Assembly: GCF_020103695.1 (NCBI RefSeq)
Contig: NZ_JAHXBF010000030.1
Location: forward strand, 62,001-126,000
DNA from: Hyalangium versicolor
GTDB taxonomy: Bacteria > Myxococcota > Myxococcia > Myxococcales > Myxococcaceae
DNA length: 64,000 nt
Direction: 5' to 3'
A program made the position numbers and the translations under genes. The first letter of the stretch is position 1, and each line of letters opens with the position of its first letter. The notes beneath the pieces were generated by a model. It saw nothing but the letters and a program-made list of their open reading frames with translations. It did no database searches and was not told the origin of the DNA. Below are positions 25,436 through 34,450 of the stretch, one piece after another.

Positions 25436-27652
25436 CTACTTCGAGATCGACTTCGGCGTCGCGTTTCCATCGCTGACAACGAAGACAGGCGTGTAGCAGG
25501 TGCCTTCGTGTTCGTAGAAGTCATCGCCACAGGGTGGAAGCTTAGCCACCCTCACCCAGCATCCACCGTTGATCTCCTCCTGGCTCTGTCTGCACGGGGG
25601 GAGCTTCTGCCCCTTGTACACCTTGCGAGGCATGTCACGAGCGATCGCCATCGTGCCCGTTAGCTCCACCATGGGTACGGGAGGCACGAGATCGGCATCC
25701 GTGGCTGCGCTTTTGGCCACTCCAATTGTGATGGAGCCCTGCTCCGGCTGGCCAATCTCCATCTCCAAATCCGCATCTTCTTCTGGTGCAAGCGCGGGAT
25801 CAGGTTGCTGACGGTGTGAAGCCACGGCCATGGGGCTTGCCCCCTGGCTCTTTGTCTCGTGGACTCGCTGCGCTACCTGGCTCCCCACGAGCCCGCAGAT
25901 CGCAGCGGCAAGCGTGACGTCCTTCCAGGACCGGACTGCCGCCCGACGCGCGCGGCTCGCGTGTTGACGGAGGCGACCATGAAGTTGCTGGGCGCGTGTC
26001 ACCGGTGGAGACACGAGGTGTTCACGCACTTCGGGACGCTCCAGTGCGCGCTGCACCATCTTCGGTATGTTCGCGGCCACTGCGAGCAACTCTTCGTTCA
26101 GCCTGGCCTGCGAAACCGAGGGAGGAACCTGGATGGCCACGGCACGGTACGCAGGAGAGCCCGAGGAAGCCCAGGTGACGTTCACCGAGGCACTGGGGAA
26201 CTGGTTCATGACCTCGAGAGGCGTGGAGGGGCGGATCTGCTGCTCGTCGATGACGGGCCGCGCCACGAGCGCAGGAACCCCCGTGCGGGTGTCGCGTGCG
26301 AGATACAGGTCTCCCAACTCGGTCCCTCTCTCGATGCACCTGCCGAGGTGATACGGGCCCACCCGGTTGGTGTGCGAGGCCCGGTTGTCGCGCGGACCTC
26401 CCGATTCCCCTCGCTCATCTCCTCGCAGGGGCTGCGATGCATCACGGGCCTGCGTGCTCTCGTTCGTTGGCATGGGACGGTCCTTGCTGGGTTGCTCGAG
26501 CGCCACGGCGCAGCTCTGTGACGACGCTACCTCGTGAAGTGGCGCCTCCGGGGATTCAGAACTCTGTAGATGCGCGGAAACCTGTCCCGAGGGGCTCGGC
26601 GGAGCCTGCTCGGCACTGGGCTCCCGAGCCCTGGGCTGCGAGTCCCCTCCGGGGGCTTGTTCGTGGGACGCTCGAGCGCCACAAGCAGGGCCCAGGTGCG
26701 CGGCGCTCTCCGTGGGCGCATGCCAGGGATGCGGCGTGATGGGCTCATCCGCATCCGGCCCAGCCTCCTTCACCGCTCGTTCCAGCGCTTCGGCCACTTC
26801 ACCGGGGCGCCCCCGTGCCGAAGCATCATCCGAGAGGAGCTGGCCGATGAACGCCGCAAGCTCCGGGCTCATCTTCACGAGTTCCTCTGGAGGCACCCGC
26901 ACGGGACATGTGGGCAGCACATCGTCCTCGGCTGCCTCGGGGTCTGTCGCGGGTGGCGGGTAGACGCCTGTCACGAGGTAGTAAGCCGTCACGCCCAGGG
27001 CGTACAGGTCGTCGGCCGCAGTCGCCTCGTAGTGTGCTCCACGTTGGCGCCAGTGCTTCGATTGGAAGCGCAGCGCCTGGGGGCTGCGGTAGGGCCTCGT
27101 GCCTGGGGGCAACACCGTGTTCGTCACCGGTTTCGCACCTTGAAAGCTCCCGGCCCCGAGGTCGATCAGCGATGCCCCGCCGTCGACCGCGCGCACCAGC
27201 ACGTTGTCCCCTTTGACGTCGCGGTGCACACCTCCTGCCGCCTCGAGGGCCTCCAACGCTCGGGCAATCTGCGCCAGCAGTCGCATGACCTCGCGCGAGG
27301 TGGGCTTGCAGCCGCGGGCCCATTCGTACAGCGGAGTTCCCTCCACCCAATCCATCACGATGTACGGGTAGTTGAGGGTGTCCGTGTGCTTCCACCATCC
27401 TCGGTCATGAAGCTTGGGGATGTTCGGGTGGCGCAGGCGTGAGAGGAGCTCCACCTCTCGCGGGTAGCGGGGATCTTCGGGGTAGTTGGCCATCTTCAGG
27501 GCGACGATTTCGGACTCGGGGTGTCCGGCGTTCCGAGCGGCGTAGATCGTGCCGTAGGTGCCACGGGCATGCCACCTGAGCACTTTCCACGGTCCTACAA
27601 GTGTTCCTGGCGGTAGAGCCGCGAGGTTCTCCCTGGGTTCCAGGTGCTCCAT
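25436..27652 (-). CDS. membrane-anchored Ser/Thr protein kinase
   Basis: 738 residues. The kinase domain (about 18-295) shows a Gly-loop [15 protein letters not shown] with Lys 53, the catalytic loop HRDVKGDN (143-150) and DLG at 164-166 in place of [13 protein letters not shown] stands in the APE region. A Pro/Ser linker follows. About 425-560 resembles a kinase N-lobe again ([20 protein letters not shown]) but without a catalytic loop. A single membrane span lies near 595 ([16 protein letters not shown]). The C-terminal extracytoplasmic part has four Cys ([32 protein letters not shown]). This is a typical myxobacterial PknB-like layout. It may be linked to the decayed WD40 gene beside it. 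Confidence 0.88.
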   Translation of the reverse strand: MEHLEPRENLAALPPGTLVGPWKVLRWHARGTYGTIYAARNAGHPESEIVALKMANYPEDPRYPREVELLSRLRHPNIPKLHDRGWWKHTDTLNYPYIVMDWVEGTPLYEWARGCKPTSREVMRLLAQIARALEALEAAGGVHRDVKGDNVLVRAVDGGASLIDLGAGSFQGAKPVTNTVLPPGTRPYRSPQALRFQSKHWRQRGAHYEATAADDLYALGVTAYYLVTGVYPPPATDPEAAEDDVLPTCPVRVPPEELVKMSPELAAFIGQLLSDDASARGRPGEVAEALERAVKEAGPDADEPITPHPWHAPTESAAHLGPACGARASHEQAPGGDSQPRAREPSAEQAPPSPSGQVSAHLQSSESPEAPLHEVASSQSCAVALEQPSKDRPMPTNESTQARDASQPLRGDERGESGGPRDNRASHTNRVGPYHLGRCIERGTELGDLYLARDTRTGVPALVARPVIDEQQIRPSTPLEVMNQFPSASVNVTWASSGSPAYRAVAIQVPPSVSQARLNEELLAVAANIPKMVQRALERPEVREHLVSPPVTRAQQLHGRLRQHASRARRAAVRSWKDVTLAAAICGLVGSQVAQRVHETKSQGASPMAVASHRQQPDPALAPEEDADLEMEIGQPEQGSITIGVAKSAATDADLVPPVPMVELTGTMAIARDMPRKVYKGQKLPPCRQSQEEINGGCWVRVAKLPPCGDDFYEHEGTCYTPVFVVSDGNATPKSISK

Positions 27653-27779
27653 GGCAGTCCTCTTGGTTGGGGAGGAGGTTCGGCTCCCTCGACAGACCCT
27701 ACCAGAGAAGTCCTGCGCCGGGCATCCGGTCCAGTAGGTTACAGACCGGGTTCCCGCCTGCGGTCATGGAGGAGGAGCC

Positions 27780-27844
27780 CTGTCGGGCGCGGTCTGCGCC
27801 AACTGGTATGCCAGCCATACCATCGCGGTTCTGGTCCGCCGACA
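27780..27844. repeat. dispersed palindromic repeat, copy 2
   Basis: The same arrangement as at 11617-11682: CTGTCGGGCG, 12 bases, then TGGTATG-CCAGC-CATACCA (27804-27822), and a diverged flank ending CCGACA. It lies in the otherwise empty 237-bp gap between the kinase start and the WD40 remnant. Apart from this repeat I see no gene there. Confidence 0.65.
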
Positions 27845-27889
27845 CCGGGCACCCCTTTCTACCGCTGCTCTCTTGAAGGGCAGGGGCTC

Positions 27890-28527
27890 CACGAGGAGGG
27901 GGGGCAGCATCGTCAGGTTGCCCTCGGGCAGCCCGGGCTGAGGATGGCATCCGACGGCAAGACACTGCTCCTCCTGGGAGGAAGAGGGAGGGCTTGGCTG
28001 TGGGGTGTGGAGCGCTGGCAGGTGGTGCGTGAGCTGGCTCCGAGTGACCAGTCTTTCACCTGTGGAGCGCTCTCTCCGGATGGGCGGTGGGCCGTGGCGG
28101 GAGTGGGCAGGTGGTACGCGGACGAGATCGTCGCCTTGTACATCTGGGACGCGCGCACAGGAGCCCTCGAGAGGCAAATCACCCTTCAGCTTCCTTGCGT
28201 GTGGAGTGTGGCCTTCCACCCGACGTAGCCGCTGCTGGTCGCAGGAGGGCCGCTCTACGAACTCCTCGTGTTGGACACGACCCACTGGCAGCAGGTGCGG
28301 CGTCTGGAGTTCCTGGGAACGGAAAGCTTGAGCTTCAGTCCGGACGGTAGGTTGCTGGTGGGGGGCGGCACGGGTTTCTCCGTGGTGGACTTTCACGAGG
28401 GTCGGGTTCTCCGTGAGCACACGGACGACAACGACGAACAGTCCAGCCACGCGGTGCTCTCGCCGGATGGGCGGCTGATTGCTGGGGACAAGGGGACGGC
28501 ACCGTAGGGCTGTGGGGCGTGAGATAA
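27890..28527 (+). pseudogene. decayed WD40-repeat protein gene
   Basis: At least three WD40-like blades are readable: MASDGKTLLLLGGRGRAWLW, ALSPDGRWAVAGVG...YIWDARTG, and SFSPDGRLLVGGGTGFSVVD. The frame is broken by an in-frame TAG at 28226-28228 (after FHPT, before PLLVAGGPLYELLVLD). A single-base shift near 28485-28496 then follows, after which another frame gives the natural ending GDGTVGLWGVR and TAA at 28525-28527. A further shift near 27938 would join GGSIVRLPSGSPG to the first blade. The lack of an upstream start also fits. It lies divergent from the kinase at 25436; kinase and WD40 genes commonly neighbour each other in myxobacteria. Confidence 0.75.
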
Positions 28528-28557
28528 GGCCCACGCTTTCCTATCCGGCACGGTGCC

Positions 28558-29316
28558 TCAGCGCGGGGGCACGCGCCCGCCAATCTCCGGGAAGCGCTCA
28601 TAGGCGCGCAAGAGCGCCTCCAGGTGGGAGGGGGTGTCGAGATCGAGCGGCGTCTCCGTGAGCCGAACGACCCACCCACCCGTCGCAGTGCGTCGCGCCC
28701 GAGAGAGGATCTCTGCATCGCGAACAGGGTCCGGGAATCCGAGGGTCTGTGCGGTGGCTGCCGACCAATAGTTCAGCCACCCGAGATAATGGGGGATCTC
28801 AGGCGAGCGGAGGTGCTTGGGAAGGTTGAGCGCTGGGAGCCCCCGGGGCGGAACATGCGGCTGATCCATCGAGTGGCGAAACTGTTTCGCCACCTCCGGC
28901 GCCACTCCGTTCGGCAACACGCGCCCCCAGAACGCGCGTGCGCCTTCCGCCACGCCTTCCAGCATATCCGCCGCCGCCGCGATGCTGGCCGCATCTAGCG
29001 GTAGCTCTGCATGGACATCGAGCAACGGCTGGCCGCCCGGCGCTTGGCGCCCAGATGTCCGCAACCCATAAACCGTCACCGGGTAACTCTCGTCGCCGTT
29101 GCACAGCAGTGGGAACTCCCCGCGCCCCGCCGCCTCAGCGAGCCACCCATCGCGTTGCGGCAACGCGATGAGCCGCCCCGCCGCTGACAGCTTCCATTCC
29201 AAGTGCACACCTGAGAGCGCCTGTTCGATTCCGTGGACGACTGCGAGCGTGCGACCGTCGTCGCTCACAAGCGTAGGCGCGAAGACGATATGGATGAGGG
29301 TTCTATGCTGGGTCAT
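28558..29316 (-). CDS. DUF5953-family protein, probable immunity partner
   Basis: 252 residues from MTQHRTLIHIVFAPTL; the ATG overlaps the stop of the DUF6310 gene upstream (ATGA). There is no signal peptide. The opening TLIHIVFAPTLVSDDGRTLA and the RLIALPQRDGWLAEA block are those I associate with the myxobacterial DUF5953 family. The C-terminal half holds GWLNYWSAATAQTLGFPDP and VRLTETPLDLDTPSHL. Tight coupling to a putative nuclease-fold lipoprotein, cytosolic location and the paired occurrence of these two families in related genomes suggest an immunity role. This is inference; no activity is known to me. Confidence 0.78.
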   Translation of the reverse strand: MTQHRTLIHIVFAPTLVSDDGRTLAVVHGIEQALSGVHLEWKLSAAGRLIALPQRDGWLAEAAGRGEFPLLCNGDESYPVTVYGLRTSGRQAPGGQPLLDVHAELPLDAASIAAAADMLEGVAEGARAFWGRVLPNGVAPEVAKQFRHSMDQPHVPPRGLPALNLPKHLRSPEIPHYLGWLNYWSAATAQTLGFPDPVRDAEILSRARRTATGGWVVRLTETPLDLDTPSHLEALLRAYERFPEIGGRVPPR

Positions 29317-30026
29317 CGCTTGCACCCCGTAACGACGATATTGAGGGTGGGCTCCTGTTCGAGCAACGCGTCCATGTGCTCTTGGGTGCTCACCCCAACG
29401 ACGAATCCATAGCCACATGCCTCCGCGATGTCCCGCTCTTCCTTCAGCAACGGCACCTGCTCCCGGATCGTCATCCGCCGGATGAAGGCATTGTATGTGT
29501 CAAATCGATGGGTCTTGATCTCCCACAGCACGCGCACGCCGACTTGCAGCGCATCAAAGCGCACACCGCCCACGCGCACGTCCATTCCGGGATAGCGGTT
29601 CGGCGGAAACTTGTCAGCGCACTCGTCATGCGGATCATCCTCGCCAGCGTGAGGCACTGGGATGGGTTCGCACTCGGAACGGCGGTGCTCCGTCGTCACT
29701 GGGGCAGGCGGGTCCCTCCTGTTCGCTCTGGGCCTGTCCGGTGTGGGGTTCGCCTCCGGTTCCTGCGAGGCCCGAGGAGCGTCTCCGGCCCAAAGGCCCG
29801 GCTCCCGGGTGGGCGGCAACACGCGCTTGTGCGGGCTGCGCGGCAGGGGCTCGGGGTGAACCTGCCCTGGCTGCCCGGAGGTTGGGAGGCCCGTGCCGGG
29901 CACGGCGGGTGGGCGCACAGGGGCCCAAGCGTAGGTCTCAGGCGCCTCTTGAGAGGTGGCGCACCCAGCTACGACGACGGCAATAGCAACGGCTTGGCGG
30001 AATGCGCTGCAAGTTCGGAAGTTCAT
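29313..30026 (-). CDS. DUF6310 lipoprotein with PD-(D/E)xK-like C-terminus, putative toxin
   Basis: 237 residues. Lipoprotein signal AVAIAVVVAGCATSQ (Cys 22), then a Pro-rich linker to about 125. The C-terminal domain contains CADKFPPNRYPGMDV, VRFDALQVGVRVLWEIKTH and GYGFVVGVSTQEHMDAL, characteristic of DUF6310. D158 with E169-x-K171 matches the spacing of PD-(D/E)xK nuclease cores. I infer a secreted or surface-delivered nuclease-like effector. The coupled downstream gene would be its immunity protein. Confidence 0.78.
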   Translation of the reverse strand: MNFRTCSAFRQAVAIAVVVAGCATSQEAPETYAWAPVRPPAVPGTGLPTSGQPGQVHPEPLPRSPHKRVLPPTREPGLWAGDAPRASQEPEANPTPDRPRANRRDPPAPVTTEHRRSECEPIPVPHAGEDDPHDECADKFPPNRYPGMDVRVGGVRFDALQVGVRVLWEIKTHRFDTYNAFIRRMTIREQVPLLKEERDIAEACGYGFVVGVSTQEHMDALLEQEPTLNIVVTGCKR

Positions 30027-30118
30027 TCCACGTCCTTTATCGAAGTGGGGGGTGGTGCGGGTCGAGGCTGGGCCAGATCCCTTCGGGCATCTGCCAGCAA
30101 TCGCTGAAAGGCCGCGGA

Positions 30119-30619
30119 CTAGCCGCGCCCAGCTTGCGGCGGGCGGATCCCTTGCATCTCCGCCGCGCGTCGCGCGTCGGTGATTCCGTCTAGCAACTGC
30201 TCACGGCCACGGCTCGTTGTTGGTATCCGCCGCACTCGGCGCTCTGCGCCGGCCAGGAGCGCGAAAGCATCCCGCGCATGCTCCGGAAACAGGGCGAGAG
30301 CCTGGACATAGAGACAAGCAATCAAGACATGGGTGCGGGTGTCCGGGAATCCGAGCCGCTTCATGCGCAGCAAGTGCGGGCCAAAGTCCTTCCAGGGCCG
30401 GGCGTCGGCGTAGGCTTCAACCAGTATGTCCTTGGTCGAGAGCCGCTGGATGTGTAGCTGCTCGGCAGGAGTTCGCGCACCCCGTAGGCACTTGCGCTCA
30501 AAGTCCTTGTGAGCGCGCGCGACCACATCAAAGGGCGCTTCCGCGTAGTTCAGCAGGAGAACGAGAGCATCCCTTTCCTGCGCGATACCGTCCCACCACG
30601 CTTTCCGGGAGCGAGTCAC
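30119..30619 (-). CDS. uncharacterised cytosolic protein coupled to a Cys-rich peptide gene
   Basis: 166 residues from GTG 30619, which overlaps the TGA of the preceding small gene (GTGA). It is mostly helical with no signal or membrane segment. Features include VARAHKDFERKCLRGARTPA, LLRMKRLGFPDTRTHVLIAC and LALFPEHARDAFALLAGAERR. I recognise no family. Coupling to a small Cys-rich gene, next to a DUF6310/DUF5953 pair, allows the guess that it protects against or processes that product. Confidence 0.62.
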   Translation of the reverse strand: MTRSRKAWWDGIAQERDALVLLLNYAEAPFDVVARAHKDFERKCLRGARTPAEQLHIQRLSTKDILVEAYADARPWKDFGPHLLRMKRLGFPDTRTHVLIACLYVQALALFPEHARDAFALLAGAERRVRRIPTTSRGREQLLDGITDARRAAEMQGIRPPQAGRG

Positions 30620-30771
30620 TGCGGGCCACCCGGGCACTGCTGCCCGTCAATGTCGGTGGGCCAGAGGCCCGTCTTCCAGCACTCGTCGTAGCAGGATTGG
30701 CAGTGAGTCGCCCCGTAGCGGAAACCGGGTTCATTCCCCGCATCGGTGCAGCGCTCGTAAACTTCTGGCAT
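30616..30771 (-). CDS. small Cys-rich protein, possible toxin-domain remnant
   Basis: 51 residues with a good ribosome-binding site (GGAGAGG about 8 nt before the ATG). It has five Cys arranged C-x15-C-x2-C-x3-C-x14-C: YERCTDAG, THCQSCYDECW, DGQQCPGG, with Trp-Pro in between. This Cys/WP pattern looks like the extreme C-terminus of longer myxobacterial lipoprotein toxins. Here it stands alone without a leader, so it may be a detached effector tip or a small metal-binding protein. It is coupled to the gene at 30119. Confidence 0.55.
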   Translation of the reverse strand: MPEVYERCTDAGNEPGFRYGATHCQSCYDECWKTGLWPTDIDGQQCPGGPQ

Positions 30772-30892
30772 TGCCGTTTCCTCTCCGCCCGTTGATGCAT
30801 GAGAGCGCGTATGGCACTGCGGGCGCATGGAGGGGCGTTCTCCGGGCATTGACCTTGGTTGGCGCCGCGCCATCACGGTGTTCTCATGAGGA

Positions 30893-31420
30893 TCAGTGCG
30901 CAGGCGCGGGGTTGAGCACGACGCCAAAGGGCACGGTTTCGATGCCCAGGCTGCGGCACTCACCGACACGGGAGCCCTTGAGTTTCTCCTTCAGCATGAG
31001 TTCGTAGGTTTCTTTGAAGCGGCTGCATAGCTCCGAGAGCATCGACCCTGGGTGTGCCGTGGACAGCACCTGAAAGGCCGCGCGATTGGCCATATCGGCC
31101 GAGGCTTCCCGCGCATCCTCGAGGGACACTTCTCCCTGAATGCTGGTCCTGATCGGCACGCCGACCTCGAACTTGCATACGGTCGTAGCGCCAGAATCCC
31201 CTTGGGAGACCTGGGCATGGATGCAGACAGCGCGCCATCCCCCGGGCTCCTCTTGCTTGCGGGGGGGCTTGACTGTTGTCGTGAACCGAAAGTGCTTAGG
31301 CGTGATGCGCCCTGTCACGGGGTTGATGGGAGGAGGCCCGTGGCTGCATCCCGCCCAGAGGAGCGCCAGAGTGAGGCCCAGCAGTACCTGTGGGCGAAGC
31401 ATCGAGCCTCCGGATTTCAT
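30893..31420 (-). CDS. lipoprotein, unknown function
   Basis: 175 residues from an ATG overlapping the previous stop (ATGA); an internal ATG at 31402 would also give a good signal. Lipobox LLWAGCSHG. The mature region is mixed alpha/beta with several Cys (RAVCIHAQV, TTVCKFEVG, ELCSRF, GECRSLGIE) and a helix EVSLEDAREASADMANRAAF. No known family. It forms a two-gene unit with the gene at 31417. The 121 bp on its left (30772-30892) contains no gene that I can support. Confidence 0.65.
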   Translation of the reverse strand: MKSGGSMLRPQVLLGLTLALLWAGCSHGPPPINPVTGRITPKHFRFTTTVKPPRKQEEPGGWRAVCIHAQVSQGDSGATTVCKFEVGVPIRTSIQGEVSLEDAREASADMANRAAFQVLSTAHPGSMLSELCSRFKETYELMLKEKLKGSRVGECRSLGIETVPFGVVLNPAPAH

Positions 31421-32016
31421 GGCAGGTTGAGTAACTGCGAATCGAAGAGGGCAGACAGCAGTGTGGCCTGTGCTCCTTCGGCGTGAGGAACGAAGACGTC
31501 AGGGACAACGACGTTGCTCAGACGAAGAGGGAAGGGCCGGTACTCCAGAGTGCGCTCGATGCCCCGAGCCAGTGTCCTGGCGTGGAGTTCCACCTCGGGA
31601 GCGGGCGTGAAGGAGATCCGCTGCGAGATGGAACCCGTCTGAGGCTCCACGGTCTCGGTGACGGTGTACGTGACGTAGAGCGGAGCCAGGACGCTCACGG
31701 CCGCCACCACGCGAGTGACATGGGGTGTGCCGTTCGGCAGGACGTGCCTTAGGGACTTGGAGCAGCGACGGCAGGCAGCCATGTAGGGCTGGGTGATGTC
31801 TCCCACTCCATCGAGCGCAGGGTCCAGTTCCTCGAGCAGCGAGTCCCACTTCGGCCACGCCATGGCGCGCTCCCACGCAGCCATCCAGCGCTGGTGCTCG
31901 GGCGTCCTTGCGTAGGGAGGCGCTTCCTGAGTGAACCCGTCAGAGGACTTGAAGGAACCGGTGGGATAGTAATGGCGGACAAGCTGGACGAGCTCTTGTT
32001 CACTCAGCTCATTCAT
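31417..32016 (-). CDS. uncharacterised protein, partner of the lipoprotein at 30893
   Basis: 199 residues, no signal peptide and no membrane span. It opens MNELSEQELVQLVRHYYPTG, has a Trp-rich helix (HQRWMAAWERAMAWPKWDSL), a CRRC pair (MAACRRCSKSLRHVL) and a beta-rich C-terminal half (RVVAAVSVLAPLYVTYTVTE). The family is not recognised. Coupling to a lipoprotein and its place in a string of small accessory genes suggest a contact-dependent or envelope function, without direct support. Confidence 0.62.
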   Translation of the reverse strand: MNELSEQELVQLVRHYYPTGSFKSSDGFTQEAPPYARTPEHQRWMAAWERAMAWPKWDSLLEELDPALDGVGDITQPYMAACRRCSKSLRHVLPNGTPHVTRVVAAVSVLAPLYVTYTVTETVEPQTGSISQRISFTPAPEVELHARTLARGIERTLEYRPFPLRLSNVVVPDVFVPHAEGAQATLLSALFDSQLLNLP

Positions 32017-32027
32017 GAGGCGCGCGC

Positions 32028-33683
32028 TCAGCCCTTCTTCAGCTTGCGCACGAGGTTGGATGCCACTCGGAAACTATTCGCGGCGATGGTCAGCGTGGAG
32101 GGCACGCTGCCCGCGCTCGGCATGAAGCTGCCGTCCACCACGTAGAGGTTGGGCACCTCGTGCGCACGGCAGTCCTTGTCCAGCACCGAAGTGGCCGGAT
32201 CGCTCCCGAAACGGCACGTGCCGTGCTGGAGGATCGTCGTCTCGCCGGCGATGCCCACTCGCTGCATCTCATCCGGATCCAGCCGCGCCAGCACCTCTTC
32301 GCCGCGCTCCACCAGGAATCGCGTGGCCGCGAAGTCCATGGGATGCCGATCCACCGTGATGGCCGCCACCGGGATGCCGTACTTGTCCTTCACGTTCGGC
32401 TCCACCGTCACGTATGTGCCCGGCGTCGCGAGGAACTCGCCGTACACCTCGAACTGCAGGATGCGCGAGTCCCGGTACGCCCGCATCTTGTCCTTCAGCG
32501 CCTTGCCGAACACGCCGTCCTTGCCCGAGCCCGCCATCCCCACAGCCGCGAAGATCGGATTCGGGTGCGTCCACATGAAGCCCAGCGTCCCGCCCTTGCG
32601 GAAGCCGAAGCGGTCGTCCGGCATCACGTAGAAGTCTTGAAGGCTCCGGTTCACGAACGGAGCCGGCTCCGCCAGCCAGGGCCGCGCCGCCTTCTGCTTC
32701 GAGAGCCGGAAGGTGGCTCGTGCCTCGCCGAACGAGCTGAACATGAGGTTCTTCCCCACCAGCCCGCTGCCGTTCGCAAGCCCCTTCGGGAAGCGCGAGG
32801 AGGTGGAGTTCAGCAACAGCCGCGCGCTCTCCACCGAGGTGCATGACACGACGATGATCTTCGCCGGCTGCTCCTGCTCCACGCCCTCCGCGTCCAGGTA
32901 GATGACGCTCTTGGCCCGCCCCTCCTTGTCCACCTCCACCGAGCGCGCCATGCACTTGGGGCGCAGCTCCACGTTGCCCGTGGCCAGCGCCGCCGGGATG
33001 ACGTTGGCGTTGGTGCCGCTCTTGGCGCCCATCTCGCAGCCGTAGCTGCCACACAACGCGCAGTACACGCACGCCGAGCGCCCCTTGTACGGCTTGCTGA
33101 TGATGCCCCGCGCGGTGCTCAGCGAGTGCCACTTCATCTCTCCGCACACCCGATCGATCTCATTCGCAATCGGGTGCACGTCCAGAGGAGGCAGCGGATA
33201 GGGACCGCTGCGAGGCTCGGCGAACGGATGGGGCCGCGCCTCACCGGACACGCCCAGCTCCGCCTCGGCCTTGTCATAGAACGGTGCGAACTCCTCATAG
33301 GAGATGGGCCAGTCCGCCAGGTTGGCGCCCTTCACGTCTCCCAAGGTGGAGCGCAGCCGGAAGTCCACCGGCTTGAGCCGGTAGAAGTACCCGCTCATGT
33401 GCACCGTGCCGCCACCCACGCAGTTGGCCGTCCACGCGGAGTTGGAGCGCTCGTAGCGCGCGGTGGGACCCTTGCGCCACAGGTGTGGCTCCTCCCACGG
33501 CAACGGCATGAAGAAGTTGCGGCGGCTGTTGAGGATCTCGTCGTGGACGAAGTCCTTCGGGTGGTAGTGCGCTCCTTTTTCCAGCACCACCACCTTGAAA
33601 CCCGCACGGCCCAGCTCCAGCGCCATCGGCGCTCCGCCCGCGCCGCTGCCGATGATGCACACATCCACCGGAGCCTTCGTCAT
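32028..33683 (-). CDS. GMC-family FAD oxidoreductase
   Basis: 551 residues from ATG 33683, which overlaps the stop of the upstream partner (ATGA). The N-terminal FAD-binding Rossmann motif is CIIGSGAGGAPMALELG followed by VVVLEKG. The C-terminal GMC signature contains the catalytic-type His in ILQHGTCRFG and the FAD-contacting VVDGSFMPSAGSVPSTLTI. A Cys-rich segment (SACVYCALCGSYGCEMG) is typical of bacterial membrane-associated GMC dehydrogenases. The preceding gene encodes the small gluconate 2-dehydrogenase subunit 3-like protein, so together they probably oxidise an alcohol or sugar in the periplasm and pass electrons to cytochromes. Substrate unknown. Confidence 0.9.
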   Translation of the reverse strand: MTKAPVDVCIIGSGAGGAPMALELGRAGFKVVVLEKGAHYHPKDFVHDEILNSRRNFFMPLPWEEPHLWRKGPTARYERSNSAWTANCVGGGTVHMSGYFYRLKPVDFRLRSTLGDVKGANLADWPISYEEFAPFYDKAEAELGVSGEARPHPFAEPRSGPYPLPPLDVHPIANEIDRVCGEMKWHSLSTARGIISKPYKGRSACVYCALCGSYGCEMGAKSGTNANVIPAALATGNVELRPKCMARSVEVDKEGRAKSVIYLDAEGVEQEQPAKIIVVSCTSVESARLLLNSTSSRFPKGLANGSGLVGKNLMFSSFGEARATFRLSKQKAARPWLAEPAPFVNRSLQDFYVMPDDRFGFRKGGTLGFMWTHPNPIFAAVGMAGSGKDGVFGKALKDKMRAYRDSRILQFEVYGEFLATPGTYVTVEPNVKDKYGIPVAAITVDRHPMDFAATRFLVERGEEVLARLDPDEMQRVGIAGETTILQHGTCRFGSDPATSVLDKDCRAHEVPNLYVVDGSFMPSAGSVPSTLTIAANSFRVASNLVRKLKKG

Positions 33684-34327
33684 CGGTGGTCTCCGCACTC
33701 ACGCAGGCACTTGGGCCCGTCGTAGCCCTCGGGCGGTGCCATGGCCACCGTGCCCACCGTGTCGAAGCCCACCAGGTGCCAGCCCACCCGACCCTTGTTG
33801 CCTCCATAGGACGGATCCCCGAGGAAGCCCTCCAGCGTCAGCACCACCAGCAGCTCGTAGAAGTGCGCCTCGCCCGAGCCCTCTCCGCTGTCCTTGAAGA
33901 TGGTCAGCAGCTCGTCCTGCTGTTCGGGCGTGGCCTCCGCGAACCCCTTCTTGAACATGCTCCGCGCACGTCGCTCCAGCGCCGCCAGCCCCTGGAGGAA
34001 GTCCGTCTTCATCTGCTTCATCTCCGGCGTCTGCAGGATCCGGTCGATGTAGGCCGGCACATTCGCGTCCTTGGCGCCGGGATCCTCATCTCGAGGGACG
34101 ATGCGCTCACTCGCGGCGGCCATGGTGGAGAATTCCAGTCCGGTGAAGGTGCCATGTGGGGAATCTCCCACCGAGGGCGCCTCCGCCGTCTTCTCTGCCT
34201 TGGGAGTCTCCTCCGCGGGGCGCTTGCAGGCCGTGGAGCCGAGCAGCACCACCCCACCGCCGAAGAAGGTCAACCGCTGGATGAAGGATCGCCGGGTGAG
34301 CCGCCCGGAGGAACGCTTACGAGCCAT
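33680..34327 (-). CDS. gluconate 2-dehydrogenase subunit 3-like protein, Tat-exported
   Basis: 215 residues from MARKRSSGRLTRRSFIQRL. The twin-arginine motif (LTRRSFIQ) and following hydrophobic stretch (FFGGGVVLLGSTACK) predict Tat export, with a possible lipid-anchored Cys. The mature part matches the small-subunit pattern (TMAAASERIVPRDEDPGAKD, QGLAALERRARSMF, EGFLGDPSYGGNKGRVGW). In this family it partners a GMC flavoprotein and allows its export as a complex. The stop is coupled to the GMC gene. Confidence 0.88.
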   Translation of the reverse strand: MARKRSSGRLTRRSFIQRLTFFGGGVVLLGSTACKRPAEETPKAEKTAEAPSVGDSPHGTFTGLEFSTMAAASERIVPRDEDPGAKDANVPAYIDRILQTPEMKQMKTDFLQGLAALERRARSMFKKGFAEATPEQQDELLTIFKDSGEGSGEAHFYELLVVLTLEGFLGDPSYGGNKGRVGWHLVGFDTVGTVAMAPPEGYDGPKCLRECGDHR

Positions 34328-34450
34328 AGGGCCCCAGCCTAGAGCGAGCGCCGCTCCTTGCAAAACGGAGTCGATGCCTGCTCGACCGCCCCCACGGCCC
34401 GAGGCTGGCATAGGATGGGCGCCTCAGGGCCGAACACCGAAGGAGACGTT

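Noticed and set aside
29376-30107. Plus-strand open frame opposite the DUF6310 gene
   Set aside because: No domain and antisense composition; the minus strand has a lipobox and family motifs.
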